Source: Ligaoa zhengdingensis
Lineage (GTDB): Bacteria; Bacillota; Clostridia; Oscillospirales; Ruminococcaceae
Direction: 5' to 3'
Assembly (NCBI RefSeq): GCF_014384885.1
Contig: NZ_JACRST010000001.1
Coordinates: 1-64,000 of the forward strand
DNA: 64,000 nucleotides
The first letter of the stretch is position 1, and each line of letters begins with the position of its first letter. Shown in pieces: positions 39,817 to 47,955 of this stretch. Position numbers and translations under genes: made by a program. Below the pieces are notes generated by a model. The model worked only from the letters and a program-made list of their open reading frames with translations. It did not search any database and had not been told where the DNA came from.

Positions 39817-39854
39817 CAAAAAATCCGGGGGCCGCATCGACAGCAACTCCCGGA
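39817..39854 (-). terminator. Terminator of the 42-codon ORF unit
   Basis: On the minus strand TCCGGG (39854-39849) pairs with CCCGGA (39829-39824) around a 19-nt interior, followed by TTTTTTG. It lies between the small ORF and metN, so it either ends a separate short transcript or attenuates metNIQ. Confidence 0.65.
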
Positions 39855-39879
39855 CACCATTGTGACAGAATAATAATTG

Positions 39880-40008
39880 TTATGCATCTACAGGCCGAAA
39901 AGGCATGGAGGCACGACAAATAGTCCCGCACAAAAGATGTGTCCGGGAGTAGAACATTCGGCCGCAACGGAAATTGTTGCGCAGCAACTGCGTAAAGTAG
40001 TTCTTCAT
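39880..40008 (-). CDS. 42-residue Cys-containing peptide of unknown function
   Basis: ATG 40008 follows AAAGGAGG by 8 nt, one of the best ribosome sites in the window. The peptide starts MKNYFTQLLRNNFRCGRMFY and ends CRASMPFRPVDA. It is basic, with three cysteines (15, 27, 31) and no transmembrane helix. A consensus promoter at 40049-40077 and a terminator at 39817-39854 frame it as a unit of about 220 nt. It could be a secreted or leader peptide, or the RNA may be the functional product. No homologue is recognised. Confidence 0.6.
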   Translation of the reverse strand: MKNYFTQLLRNNFRCGRMFYSRTHLLCGTICRASMPFRPVDA

Positions 40009-40048
40009 ATCGAGTGCCTCCTTTCCTGGGCGGTTTTATTTTATAGAG

Positions 40049-40077
40049 AGTATAGACCTCCGAATCCAGTTTGTCAA
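40049..40077 (-). promoter_or_regulatory. Consensus promoter of the 42-codon ORF unit
   Basis: On the minus strand: a perfect TTGACA (40077-40072), a 17-nt spacer and TATACT (40054-40049). Confidence 0.8.
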
Positions 40078-40179
40078 TAAATTTTTAAAAAATTTTCCTT
40101 CGTGACGAGCAATTACCGGCAATATCGGGTGAAATGAAACCGCTCATTGTAGGTTTTTTACAAACTGTTCATTGAATGA

Positions 40180-40207
40180 TTGTACAGAATGTGGTAGACT
40201 GTATCAT
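40180..40207 (+). promoter_or_regulatory. Promoter of the DEAD-box helicase
   Basis: TTGTAC (40180-40185), a 16-nt spacer and TATCAT (40202-40207). The resulting 5' UTR is about 190 nt. Confidence 0.55.
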
Positions 40208-40217
40208 ATGTTTCAGC

Positions 40218-40239
40218 CGAGGTGAGTCCCTCGTTTTTT
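40218..40239 (+). terminator. Terminator-like hairpin at the start of the helicase leader
   Basis: CGAGG and CCTCG flank a 6-nt loop, then TTTTTT, only a few nt after the predicted transcription start. The rest of the leader (to 40407) can form further GC-rich hairpins and holds no gene. It could be an attenuator or a 5' structure that the cold-shock helicase resolves. Confidence 0.45.
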
Positions 40240-40407
40240 CAGTAGATACTGGTTTGTTTCAAGTGTGCGCTTGATTGTCGCGCCCGGATGGCAGGGGCGC
40301 GCGTCTCAAATCGGTATTCCGGCGGCCCTCAGCGCCGCGCGGCGGAGAAAAGCCGATGATGCGCATGCCGGTGACGAAACAAATCTATCAGTGAAAAGAG
40401 GAACCCA

Positions 40408-42117
40408 ATGAATCCAACCCCATTTATACAGCTCCATATTCGTCCTGAAATCATGCGTGCCATCGAAGCCATGGGCTTTGAGAACGCGACCGACATCCAG
40501 GCGCAGAGCATCCCACTCATTCAAAACGGTTACGATGTGATCGGCCGTTCCCAGACAGGCACCGGAAAAACTCTGGCGTTCGGCATCCCGGCAATCGAGA
40601 AGGTCGAGACCGGGGAAGGGAAGCCCCAGGTGCAGGTGCTCATCCTGTGCCCCACCCGTGAGCTCGCCATGCAAGCATGTGAGGAGATCAAAAAACTCGC
40701 ACAGTTCTTACCGGGCATCCGCACCGCCGACGTCTACGGCGGCGCGCCGATGGACCGCCAAATTCTCAAACTCAAACGAGCCAACGTTGTGGTCGGCACA
40801 CCCGGCCGTGTGATGGATCACATGAGACGGCGGACGCTCAAGCTCGACCACCTCAAGATGATCGTGCTTGACGAGGCGGACGAGATGCTCTCGATGGGCT
40901 TTCGCGAGGATATCGAGACCATTTTGCAGGACACGCCGGACGACCGGCAGACCATCCTGTTTTCGGCCACCATGCCGCCCGCGATTCTGGCGCTCACCAA
41001 GGAGTACCAGAAGAACCCGCAACTTGTGGAGATCGACAAGAAGCAGGTGACGGTTGAAAACATCGAGCAGTATTTTTACGATGTTCCGATGGGGCGCAAG
41101 ATGGACGCGCTCAACCTGATTTTGCGCTATTACAACCCCAGCCTCGCTATGATCTTCTGCAACACCAAATCGATGGTGGATGAGATCGCCGCATTTTTGA
41201 CGAAGCAGGGCTTCAACGTGGAAGGGCTGCACGGCGACATGAAGCAGAGCCAACGCACCAAGGTGATGGAATCCTTCAAATATGGAAAGACCAGCATTTT
41301 GGTTGCCACTGATGTGGCCGCGCGCGGCATCGATGTGAACGATATCGATTACGTCATCAACTACGACATCCCGCAGAATGCGGAATATTATGTTCACCGC
41401 ATCGGGCGCACCGGCCGCGCGGGCAAGTCGGGCGCCGCCATCACCCTGTGCAGCGGACGGCGGCAGGTGGAACAACTGATGTTCACCGCCCGCGTCACCA
41501 AGTCGAAGATCGTGCGCTGCGAGATCCCCAATGCCGGGCAGATCCGGCAGAAGATGGCCGAACAGCAGATGCAGCAGATCGAAAACCTGCTGCACGAAAA
41601 GGGCGAACTGGCCTACAGCGACCTGGTGGAACGGCTCAACGAGAAGGGCTTTGCGCCTGAACTGGTTGCCGCCGCGCTGATGGAGCTGCACTTCGGCCGG
41701 CCTGACCTCGAGCTCAGGGAGATCAAGGCGAACAAGGCGCGCATCCGCACCGATGGTGCCCCTTCGGGTTATTCCAAAATTGTGCTGGGGATCGGCCGCT
41801 CCAGCCGGGTCGCCCCCAACCATATCGTGGGCGCCCTCACCGAGCGCACCGAACTTGCGGGGCGTGACATCGGCAAAATCGAAATTTACGACGACCGCAG
41901 CATCGTGGGCATCCCCACGGATGCGCTCGAATCGACGATAAGCGCGATGCATAACAGCAAGATCTGCGGACGGCCGATCACCGCCGCAGCTTACGAAAAC
42001 AGGGGGCGCGGCGACCGCGCCCCGCAGCAGCGCCGCGATATCCGCAGTCCGCGCACCGCGGAAAAGGATTACCGCAAGCTGCCGAGCAAAAAGCGATACC
42101 ACAAGCCGCGCGGATGA
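40408..42117 (+). CDS. DEAD-box ATP-dependent RNA helicase with DbpA-like C-terminal domain
   Basis: A 569-residue RNA helicase. Q motif TPFIQLHIRPEIMRAIEAMGFENATDIQ, Walker A SQTGTGKT, PTRELA, VGTPGRV, DEAD in VLDEADEM, SAT, and HRIGRTGRAGKSG. After about residue 430 comes a region ending in a DbpA/CsdA-type RNA-binding domain (VLGIGRSSRVAPNHIVGALTERTELAGRDIGKIEIYDDRSIVGIP). The tail is Arg-rich. It likely serves ribosome assembly or cold-shock RNA turnover (DeaD/CshA class). Its leader is long and structured. Confidence 0.93.
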   Translation: MNPTPFIQLHIRPEIMRAIEAMGFENATDIQAQSIPLIQNGYDVIGRSQTGTGKTLAFGIPAIEKVETGEGKPQVQVLILCPTRELAMQACEEIKKLAQFLPGIRTADVYGGAPMDRQILKLKRANVVVGTPGRVMDHMRRRTLKLDHLKMIVLDEADEMLSMGFREDIETILQDTPDDRQTILFSATMPPAILALTKEYQKNPQLVEIDKKQVTVENIEQYFYDVPMGRKMDALNLILRYYNPSLAMIFCNTKSMVDEIAAFLTKQGFNVEGLHGDMKQSQRTKVMESFKYGKTSILVATDVAARGIDVNDIDYVINYDIPQNAEYYVHRIGRTGRAGKSGAAITLCSGRRQVEQLMFTARVTKSKIVRCEIPNAGQIRQKMAEQQMQQIENLLHEKGELAYSDLVERLNEKGFAPELVAAALMELHFGRPDLELREIKANKARIRTDGAPSGYSKIVLGIGRSSRVAPNHIVGALTERTELAGRDIGKIEIYDDRSIVGIPTDALESTISAMHNSKICGRPITAAAYENRGRGDRAPQQRRDIRSPRTAEKDYRKLPSKKRYHKPRG

Positions 42118-42126
42118 GTGCGGAGC

Positions 42127-42169
42127 AAAAGAGCCGCCCCACGGAATTGTTCCGTGGGGCGGCTCTTTT
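42127..42169. terminator. Bidirectional terminator between helicase and HD gene
   Basis: AAAAGAGCCGCCCCACGGA and its complement form a stem of about 19 bp around ATTGT, with T-runs on both strands. Confidence 0.93.
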
Positions 42170-42765
42170 CAGCGGTTGCGCACACTGGAGGTCCCATGCT
42201 CGCGCAGGTAGGTCGCTTCCAAATCCGAGAGATGGAGTTTGACCGCCAGCGGGTATTTGTCGTAAGCCTGGCTGATCGCAAATCCGCCCGCCTTGGCGGT
42301 GTCGTCAAACCCGCCCATATGCCAGCGGACAGCCATCGCTTCGCTGGTCGAGAGGCGCACGAAGCGCTCGATCAAAAAGACGCTCTTTTCGCCGTGGCCG
42401 TAGGGAAACACATCCTCGATGCTGTAATAGGGCTGTTTTTCCCATTGGCCGGTCTTTTCATTTTTGACGTTTCGGCTGGACACCTTGTAAAACTGCGCCT
42501 TGCACAGATCGTGCAGCAGGGCACAGAGCGCAAAGCTTTCGGCGCTGTCCTCCTCCGGGTCAAAATGCTTTTCCATCATCACCTCGTAGACGTTGACGCT
42601 GTGCTGCACCAGGCCGCCCTCGCAGGCGCAGTGGAACTTGGTGCTGGCGGGTGCGGTGAAGAAGTCTGTCTTCAACAGCCACTCCAGAAGGCGGTCGCTG
42701 CCCTCGCGGTGGATATTTTCTTTATAGTAGGCGAGAAATTTGTCCTTGTAGCTGATTTCTTCCAT
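42169..42765 (-). CDS. HD-domain phosphohydrolase
   Basis: A 198-residue HD-superfamily protein. The metal ligands are H in GLVQHSVNVYE, H-D in ALLHDLCKA and a later histidine in VRWHMGGFD. Proteins like this resemble the HD domain of 3'-5' exoribonuclease YhaM and other nucleotide phosphohydrolases; no OB-fold is present. The substrate is unknown. Its stop codon lies at the edge of the terminator shared with the helicase. Confidence 0.8.
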   Translation of the reverse strand: MEEISYKDKFLAYYKENIHREGSDRLLEWLLKTDFFTAPASTKFHCACEGGLVQHSVNVYEVMMEKHFDPEEDSAESFALCALLHDLCKAQFYKVSSRNVKNEKTGQWEKQPYYSIEDVFPYGHGEKSVFLIERFVRLSTSEAMAVRWHMGGFDDTAKAGGFAISQAYDKYPLAVKLHLSDLEATYLREHGTSSVRNR

Positions 42766-42879
42766 GTTGACACCTCATTATTTTGTTGTAACCGGTCGCA
42801 CCGGTCTGAATTTCTCCTGTCATTATATCATATCCCGCGAAAAAATGCGAATTTTGGAAAAAAGGGAACTTTCTCCTGC

Positions 42880-42908
42880 TTGACAGCGGAGGAGCTTAAT
42901 GTTAAACT
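42880..42908 (+). promoter_or_regulatory. Promoter of sdpR-sdpI
   Basis: A perfect TTGACA (42880-42885), a 17-nt spacer and TAAACT (42903-42908), directly abutting the palindromic operator. Confidence 0.7.
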
Positions 42909-42932
42909 ATATTTAGAAAATTTTCTAAATAT
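42909..42932. promoter_or_regulatory. SdpR-type operator, 24-bp perfect palindrome
   Basis: The half-site ATATTTAGAAAA is repeated exactly in inverse (centre between 42920 and 42921). It begins right after the -10 box and covers the transcription start, so binding by the ArsR-type repressor encoded next would block initiation. Confidence 0.8.
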
Positions 42933-42954
42933 CTAATACGAAGGAGGGGTCCCA

Positions 42955-43233
42955 TTGAATGACATCTGGAGGGCGCTGTCCGATCCGACGCGCCGCCAAA
43001 TTTTAACCCTGCTGCGGCGTGAGAACCTCACGGCGGGGCAGATCGCGGACCACTTCGATATGACAAAGCCTTCGATCAGCCACCATTTGAATGTGCTCAA
43101 GCAGGCCGGCCTGGTCGACGCCGAAAAGCAGGGCCAGCGGATCGTCTACTCGATCAACACCACCATCCTTCAAGATTTGATGGGGTTTTTGGCCGGCTTA
43201 ACCCGTCCGGGGGGAGATTCGACCGGAGCGTAA
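42955..43233 (+). CDS. sdpR: ArsR-type autorepressor, SdpR family
   Basis: A 92-residue winged-helix protein (NDIWRALSDPTRRQILTLLRRENLTAGQIADHFDMTKPSISHHLNVLKQAGLV). No metal-binding cysteines are present, as in SdpR. The start is TTG 42955 after AAGGAGGG. In B. subtilis, SdpR represses sdpRI until SdpI, engaged by the SdpC toxin, sequesters it at the membrane. The partner sdpI follows 46 nt later. Confidence 0.9.
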   Translation: MNDIWRALSDPTRRQILTLLRRENLTAGQIADHFDMTKPSISHHLNVLKQAGLVDAEKQGQRIVYSINTTILQDLMGFLAGLTRPGGDSTGA

Positions 43234-43279
43234 CTTCTTATTTTTGCTGCCCGCTTGCCGGGCGAGGGAGGCGTTTTTG

Positions 43280-43954
43280 ATGAAATTTAACCGGATTTTT
43301 TGGCCGGTTGTGCTCTGCAACCTTTTGGCCCTATTTGCGGTGATGTTCACTCTGCCCGAGCAGGTGCCGGTTCATGGCAATGCTGCCGGCGTGATCGACG
43401 GCTGGGGGCCGCGCTGGACAACGCCGCTTCTGGGCTTTCTTCCGGTGCTTCTGCTGGGAGGAACGATGCTTTACCGTCACCTGACGCGTGACAATCCCAG
43501 GATTGCGCGCAACCGCAGGGTGGAACAGATCGTATTTTCTGTCCTCATCCTGTTTTTCCTCGTGATTTCGTGGTTCCCGATGGTTATGGCGCGGATGGGT
43601 GCGGACGACCGGCTGTCAGTCGAACTGCTGGTGGGCCTGCCGTTGGGCGTTTTGATGATTGTGATCAGTAACTTTATGGGGGTCATCAAGCAGAACCGCT
43701 TTTTGGGTGTCCGCACCAAATGGACGTTATCCAACGAAGAGGTGTGGCGGCGCACCCACCGCCGGGCGGCGTATTGGGGGCTCGCAGCCGGTGTGACGGT
43801 GATTGCGCTCTGTCTGACCGCTTATTTTACAGGGCGGATGGTTGTTGCCCACGCCGGGTTGATTGCTTCTGTCCTGATGATCGCGCTCGTGCCGACTGTG
43901 GACTCCTGGCTGATCTACCGGAACGTGATAGGGGAGGAAAGACGCAAATCTTGA
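43280..43954 (+). CDS. sdpI: SdpI family membrane protein (immunity/sensor)
   Basis: A 224-residue protein with six hydrophobic helices. An N-terminal DUF1648 segment (PEQVPVHGNAAGVIDGWGPRW) precedes the SdpI domain (NRFLGVRTKWTLSNEEVWRRTHRRAAYWG), the standard arrangement. GGGAGG precedes ATG 43280; the upstream in-frame ATG at 43244 lacks one. It protects against, and signals, SdpC-type toxin peptides in B. subtilis. No sdpA/B/C is in this window. Confidence 0.9.
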   Translation: MKFNRIFWPVVLCNLLALFAVMFTLPEQVPVHGNAAGVIDGWGPRWTTPLLGFLPVLLLGGTMLYRHLTRDNPRIARNRRVEQIVFSVLILFFLVISWFPMVMARMGADDRLSVELLVGLPLGVLMIVISNFMGVIKQNRFLGVRTKWTLSNEEVWRRTHRRAAYWGLAAGVTVIALCLTAYFTGRMVVAHAGLIASVLMIALVPTVDSWLIYRNVIGEERRKS

Positions 43955-44026
43955 GACGAAAACGGGAGTTTGAAAGTGAAAGAGGTTTTAATGCCGATAT
44001 TTTCGCGGAAATTTGGTAAAATAAAC

Positions 44027-44055
44027 TTGACTGGGAAAAAACTCTGTGGTATTAT
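44027..44055 (+). promoter_or_regulatory. Promoter of rplU-prp-rpmA
   Basis: TTGACT (44027-44032), a 17-nt spacer and TATTAT (44050-44055). Confidence 0.7.
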
Positions 44056-44061
44056 AAATAG

Positions 44062-44157
44062 GCCGCATGTCACAGGCTAGAAGTATGCCCTTTTTCAGAG
44101 ATGGGGGATGGCGTCGCCTGTTATCAGCGAGACTGAAAGAAAGAGGCTTGTTTCATT
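44062..44157 (+). ncRNA. Candidate L21 (rplU) leader RNA
   Basis: The 5' UTR of about 95 nt can close with CTTTTTCAG (about 44091-44099) against CTGAAAGAAAG (about 44132-44142), with internal hairpins. Firmicutes rplU leaders are a known autoregulatory RNA class; the match to that consensus was not tested. Confidence 0.4.
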
Positions 44158-44469
44158 ATGTACGCAATCATTGAAACCGGTGGCAAGCAGTATCGCGTCC
44201 AAGAGGGCGATGTTGTTTTCATCGAAAAACTGAATGTCGAAGCCGAAGAAAAGATTAACTTTGAAAAAGTAATCGCCGTCGGCAAGGAAGACGGCCTGGT
44301 TGTCGGTTCCCCTTATGTCGCGGGCGCCACAGTCGCCGCGAAGGTTGTAAAGAACGGCAAAGGCAAGAAGATCACTGTTCTCACCTACAAACCTAAGAAG
44401 GACTCCAAGAGAAAGATCGGTCACAGACAACCTTATACCAAGGTTGAGATCGAAGCAATCTCGCTGTAA
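44158..44469 (+). CDS. rplU: 50S ribosomal protein L21
   Basis: A 103-residue L21 (MYAIIETGGKQYRVQEGDVVFIEKLN ... KKDSKRKIGHRQPYTKVEIEAI). First of the rplU-prp-rpmA operon, the standard Firmicutes order. Confidence 0.98.
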   Translation: MYAIIETGGKQYRVQEGDVVFIEKLNVEAEEKINFEKVIAVGKEDGLVVGSPYVAGATVAAKVVKNGKGKKITVLTYKPKKDSKRKIGHRQPYTKVEIEAISL

Positions 44470-44484
44470 GGGGACAAACCCGAC

Positions 44485-44802
44485 ATGATAACGGCGAAGT
44501 TTCGTTTTGAAAAGGGGCGTTGTAGCGCATTTGCGGTTTCGGGTCACGCGATGTTTGCTGACTTTGGACAGGATATCGTGTGTGCAAGCGTGTCATCGGC
44601 CCTTCAGCTCACTGTCAACGGGATCACCGAGGTGTTGAAGCTCCCCGCGGATATCTGGGTAGCGGAAAACGAAATTTCTCTCAGCCTTTCCGGGCAGCGG
44701 CATCCGGCGGCCGACCCGATGTTGTCCGCTTTTTATCTTCAGATGCAATTGCTCGCGGAGGATTACCCGAATCATATTCAATTGATTACTTCGGAGGTGT
44801 AA
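44485..44802 (+). CDS. prp: Ribosomal-processing cysteine protease Prp
   Basis: A 105-residue protease that removes the N-terminal leader of L27. The catalytic pair is H21 (SGHAMFADFGQ) and C33 (DIVCASVS), with standard spacing. It is encoded between L21 and its substrate L27, 4 nt before rpmA. Confidence 0.95.
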   Translation: MITAKFRFEKGRCSAFAVSGHAMFADFGQDIVCASVSSALQLTVNGITEVLKLPADIWVAENEISLSLSGQRHPAADPMLSAFYLQMQLLAEDYPNHIQLITSEV

Positions 44803-44806
44803 CGAT

Positions 44807-45088
44807 ATGTTAAGAATCAGTATGCAGTTTTTCGCTCATAAAAAGGGCGTTGGTTCCACCAAGAACGGCCGTGACTCCGAGTCCAAGCGGCTTGGTGTGA
44901 AGCGTGCCGACGGTCAGTTCGTTCTGGCTGGCAACATTCTCGTTCGTCAGCGCGGTACCCACATTCATCCGGGTGTGAATGTCCGCCGCGGTTCCGACGA
45001 CACCCTGTTTGCCACGGTGGACGGCAAGGTGAAGTTCGAGCGCTGGGGCAAAGACCGCAAAAAGGTCAGCGTCTACGCGGAACAGTAA
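44807..45088 (+). CDS. rpmA: 50S ribosomal protein L27 with Prp-cleaved leader
   Basis: A 93-residue L27. The first nine residues MLRISMQFF are the Firmicutes-type leader; Prp cuts after F9, exposing AHKKGVGSTKNGRDS, whose N-terminus reaches the peptidyl-transferase centre. The presence of prp next door confirms the reading. Confidence 0.98.
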   Translation: MLRISMQFFAHKKGVGSTKNGRDSESKRLGVKRADGQFVLAGNILVRQRGTHIHPGVNVRRGSDDTLFATVDGKVKFERWGKDRKKVSVYAEQ

Positions 45089-45100
45089 TTGAATCAGAAT

Positions 45101-45132
45101 AAAAAATCCCGAGTGTAAACTCGGGATTTTTT
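45101..45132. terminator. Terminator after rpmA
   Basis: AAAAAATCCCGAGT and ACTCGGGATTTTTT form a perfect stem with a 4-nt loop. Confidence 0.93.
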
Positions 45133-45261
45133 ACTTGATGGGCCGGGTAGAGAGCTGCGTGGATGAAGCCGCAGCTTTCGGGAAATGCTAAAGAAGTATT
45201 CACTCGCGCATGGCGTGTCCGGCAGAGCATGGGGGAGATATTCCCAGGAAGGTGAATGGTC

Positions 45262-46539
45262 ATGGCAGCATTTGTAGATACCGCAAAAATCAGGATCAAA
45301 GCGGGCGACGGCGGAGCTGGAGCTGTGTCGTTTCATCGGGAAAAATATGTTGCGGCGGGCGGCCCGGACGGAGGCGACGGAGGACGCGGCGGCAATGTGG
45401 TGTTTCAGGTGGACACCAATCTCTCCACATTGGTGGAGTTTCGTTATAAAAAGCGTTATTTCGCACAAAACGGGGCGCCCGGTGCGGGCAAACGCTGTTC
45501 GGGTAAATCTGCGCCCGATCTCGTCATCAAGGTGCCGATGGGCACGTTGGTCAAGGAGGCGGAGACCGGCCGTATCCTTGCGGATCTTTCTTCCCACGAG
45601 CCCCAAGTTGTGGCGCGCGGCGGCAAGGGCGGATGGGGAAACACCCACTTCGCCACTCCGACCCGACAGGTGCCACGCTTTGCAAAACCGGGCCTGCCCG
45701 GCGAGGAGTTTGAGGTCACGCTGGAACTCAAGCTGTTGGCCGATGTGGGGCTGGTGGGCTTCCCGAATGTGGGCAAGTCCAGCCTGATCTCGGTGTGCAG
45801 CGAGGCGAAACCGGCCATCGCGAACTACCATTTTACCACGTTAACCCCGGTGCTGGGCGTGGTGCGGGTGGATGAGACCAAATCCTTTGTGATGGCCGAT
45901 ATCCCAGGCCTCATCGAAGGTGCATCTGAGGGAGTCGGGTTGGGACACGAGTTTTTGCGCCATGTCGAGCGCTGCCGGCTGAATGTGCATGTGGTGGACG
46001 TTTCAGGCATTGAGGGACGCGACCCGGTTGAGGACTTTGAAAAGATCAACCTGGAGCTGAGCAGCTTCAACGAGGAGTTGGCGGGCCGCCCTCAGATTGT
46101 CGCCGGCAACAAGTGCGACCTCGCCACTGAGGAGCAGATCGTGCGCTTCCGGGATTATGTGGAGGGCAAGGGACTGCGCTTCTTCCCGATCTCCGCCGCG
46201 ACGCGGCAGGGGGTAGATGCGCTGATCTATGCGGTTGCGCAGTTGCTGGACACCCTGCCTCCGATCAAGGTATATGAGAAAGAGGAGCTTCCGCTCTCCG
46301 CGTTGGAGCCCAAGGACAAGCGTGCCTTCACAGTGACGGTGCAGGATGGCGTCTATCTGGTGGATGCCGATTGGCTTGCGCCTGTGCTCGGTTCGGTCAA
46401 CATGGATGACTACGAGAGCCTGCAATATTTTCAGCGGGTGCTGCGCAACAGCGGTATCATCGATAAGCTGGATGAAATGGGGATACAGGACGGCGACACG
46501 GTGAGCATCCTCGACTTTGAATTTGATTATGTAAGGTGA
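45262..46539 (+). CDS. obgE: Obg GTPase
   Basis: A 425-residue GTPase for 50S assembly and stress or sporulation control. The glycine-rich Obg fold is at residues 1-160 (AGDGGAGAVSFHREKYVAAGGPDGGDGGRGG). The G domain has G1 GFPNVGKSS, G3 DIPGLIEGA and G4 NKCD. The C-terminal OCT domain follows (RAFTVTVQDGVYLVDADWLAPVLG). ATG 45262 is about 9 nt after AGGAAGG; ATG 45256 is too close. It is followed 4 nt later by mini-RNase III. Confidence 0.96.
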   Translation: MAAFVDTAKIRIKAGDGGAGAVSFHREKYVAAGGPDGGDGGRGGNVVFQVDTNLSTLVEFRYKKRYFAQNGAPGAGKRCSGKSAPDLVIKVPMGTLVKEAETGRILADLSSHEPQVVARGGKGGWGNTHFATPTRQVPRFAKPGLPGEEFEVTLELKLLADVGLVGFPNVGKSSLISVCSEAKPAIANYHFTTLTPVLGVVRVDETKSFVMADIPGLIEGASEGVGLGHEFLRHVERCRLNVHVVDVSGIEGRDPVEDFEKINLELSSFNEELAGRPQIVAGNKCDLATEEQIVRFRDYVEGKGLRFFPISAATRQGVDALIYAVAQLLDTLPPIKVYEKEELPLSALEPKDKRAFTVTVQDGVYLVDADWLAPVLGSVNMDDYESLQYFQRVLRNSGIIDKLDEMGIQDGDTVSILDFEFDYVR

Positions 46540-46543
46540 TGAC

Positions 46544-46951
46544 ATGCTGGAATGTGCAAAACCCTCCTGTCCCCCCAAACAGATGAGCCCGTTGACGCTC
46601 GCCTTTTTGGGCGACGCGGTCTATGAGTTGCTGATGCGAGAGCGCATTGTCGCCTCGGGCAGCATGCCGCCAAATAAGCTGCACCGCAAAACGGTGGAAC
46701 TGGTCAACGCTTCCTTTCAGGCACGGGCCTGTGATGTCATCGCCGGAACCCTTTCCGAGGAGGAAGCGGATATCCTGCGGCGCGGGCGCAACAGCAGCGG
46801 CGTGCATCCGCCAAAAAATGCCGATGTGCAGGATTACCGCAAGGCGACCGGATTGGAAGCGTTGATCGGATATCTGTATCTGGCAGGGGATCTGGAGCGG
46901 ATTCACACGCTTTTGGGACTGATTTTAAAGGAATTATCTCCAGCGGAATAG
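46544..46951 (+). CDS. mrnC: Mini-ribonuclease III
   Basis: A 135-residue dimeric RNase III catalytic domain without a dsRNA-binding domain. The signature LTLAFLGDAVYELLMRERI holds the catalytic acid, and GLEALIGYLYLAGDLERI is the second acidic motif. It matures 23S rRNA ends. In many Firmicutes it sits near cysS; here it follows obgE by 4 nt. Confidence 0.94.
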   Translation: MLECAKPSCPPKQMSPLTLAFLGDAVYELLMRERIVASGSMPPNKLHRKTVELVNASFQARACDVIAGTLSEEEADILRRGRNSSGVHPPKNADVQDYRKATGLEALIGYLYLAGDLERIHTLLGLILKELSPAE

Positions 46952-46975
46952 AGAAGAGGAAGAGGGGGAGAAGCT

Positions 46976-47854
46976 GTGCAGAAACGGATGAGCAGCCAGT
47001 TCAGAGTCCTGCTGATCGACCTGCTGTTCGATCTCATGGGGTCGGCCGTCTATGCGGTAGGGGTGCACATGTTCACCGCGCCTAACCACATTGCTCCGGG
47101 CGGGGTCACCGGTATCGCCACGCTGGTCAATTATCTGAGCGGCGCGCCGATCGGCACAGTATCCCTTCTCATCAATATCCCGCTGGTTGGCCTGTCTTAC
47201 TATTTTTTAGGCCGGTCCACCACAGTAAAAACCCTCAAAAGTGTCCTGGTTATGTCGGTGGTGCTGGATATTATGGTGTTCTTTTTGCCGCCGTACACAG
47301 AAAATCCACTGTTGGCCGCGCTGTTCGGCGGCGTCGGCATCGGGGCCGGACTGGCGCTCATTTTTATGCGCGGTGCGACCACCGGCGGTACCGACATCGT
47401 AGCCCGGCTGCTCCAACTCAAATTTCCGTACCTGCCGATCGGCCGCGCGATGCTGTTTGTAGATGTCGTGGTGCTGGCGGCATCCTCGTTGGTGTACCGC
47501 CAGTTGGAGTCCGCACTTTACGGACTGATTGCGATTTTTGCTTGTTCGCGTGTGCTGGATTCGCTGCTTTACGGACTGGATGTGGGCAAGATGGTGCTGG
47601 TGATCTCGGAAAAGAGCGAGGAGATTTCCAAACTTATCATCAGCGACCTGGATCGCGGGGCGACGCTGCTGGCAGGACGCGGGGCATATTCGGGACAGGA
47701 CAGATTTGTGGTGCTCTCTGCGGTACGAAAGAATCAGTTTTACCGGTTGAAACAGCTGGTCCATGAGGCCGACCCCAAGGCATTTGTCATTGTGGCGGAG
47801 GCGGGCGAGATCATGGGCGAGGGGTTCAAACCGATCCACGACAATACCAAATAA
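46976..47854 (+). CDS. YitT family membrane protein
   Basis: A 292-residue protein. Five to six helices form the DUF161 part (MGSAVYAVGVHMFTAPNHIAPGGVTGIATLVNYL), and the C-terminal DUF2179 domain is cytosolic (RGATLLAGRGAYSGQDRFVVLSAVRKNQFYRLKQLVHEADPKAFVIV). The function of this common Firmicutes family is not firmly known. GTG 46976 follows AGGGGGAG. It is the last gene of the obgE unit. Confidence 0.9.
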   Translation: MQKRMSSQFRVLLIDLLFDLMGSAVYAVGVHMFTAPNHIAPGGVTGIATLVNYLSGAPIGTVSLLINIPLVGLSYYFLGRSTTVKTLKSVLVMSVVLDIMVFFLPPYTENPLLAALFGGVGIGAGLALIFMRGATTGGTDIVARLLQLKFPYLPIGRAMLFVDVVVLAASSLVYRQLESALYGLIAIFACSRVLDSLLYGLDVGKMVLVISEKSEEISKLIISDLDRGATLLAGRGAYSGQDRFVVLSAVRKNQFYRLKQLVHEADPKAFVIVAEAGEIMGEGFKPIHDNTK

Positions 47855-47860
47855 CAGTAG

Positions 47861-47898
47861 AAAAAGGCCGCTGCAGAATTTCTGCGGCGGCCTTTTTT
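47861..47898 (+). terminator. Terminator after the YitT gene
   Basis: AAAAAGGCCGCTGCAGA and TCTGCGGCGGCCTTTTTT arms with a short loop. Confidence 0.92.
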
Positions 47899-47955
47899 AC
47901 CGGCAGCATCGACACTGCAGGCAAAAATGAATCCAAATGAAAGGCGAAAGGGCTT

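Noticed and set aside
39755..39967. 70-codon minus-strand frame overlapping the 42-codon ORF
   Set aside because: It has no ribosome site, its cysteine/aromatic-rich sequence looks random, and it runs through the terminator hairpin. The overlapping 42-codon frame has a strong RBS and promoter.
39691..40100. SAM riboswitch or methionine T-box before metNIQ
   Set aside because: I looked for S-box and T-box landmarks on the minus strand and found none. The structures there belong to the small-ORF unit.
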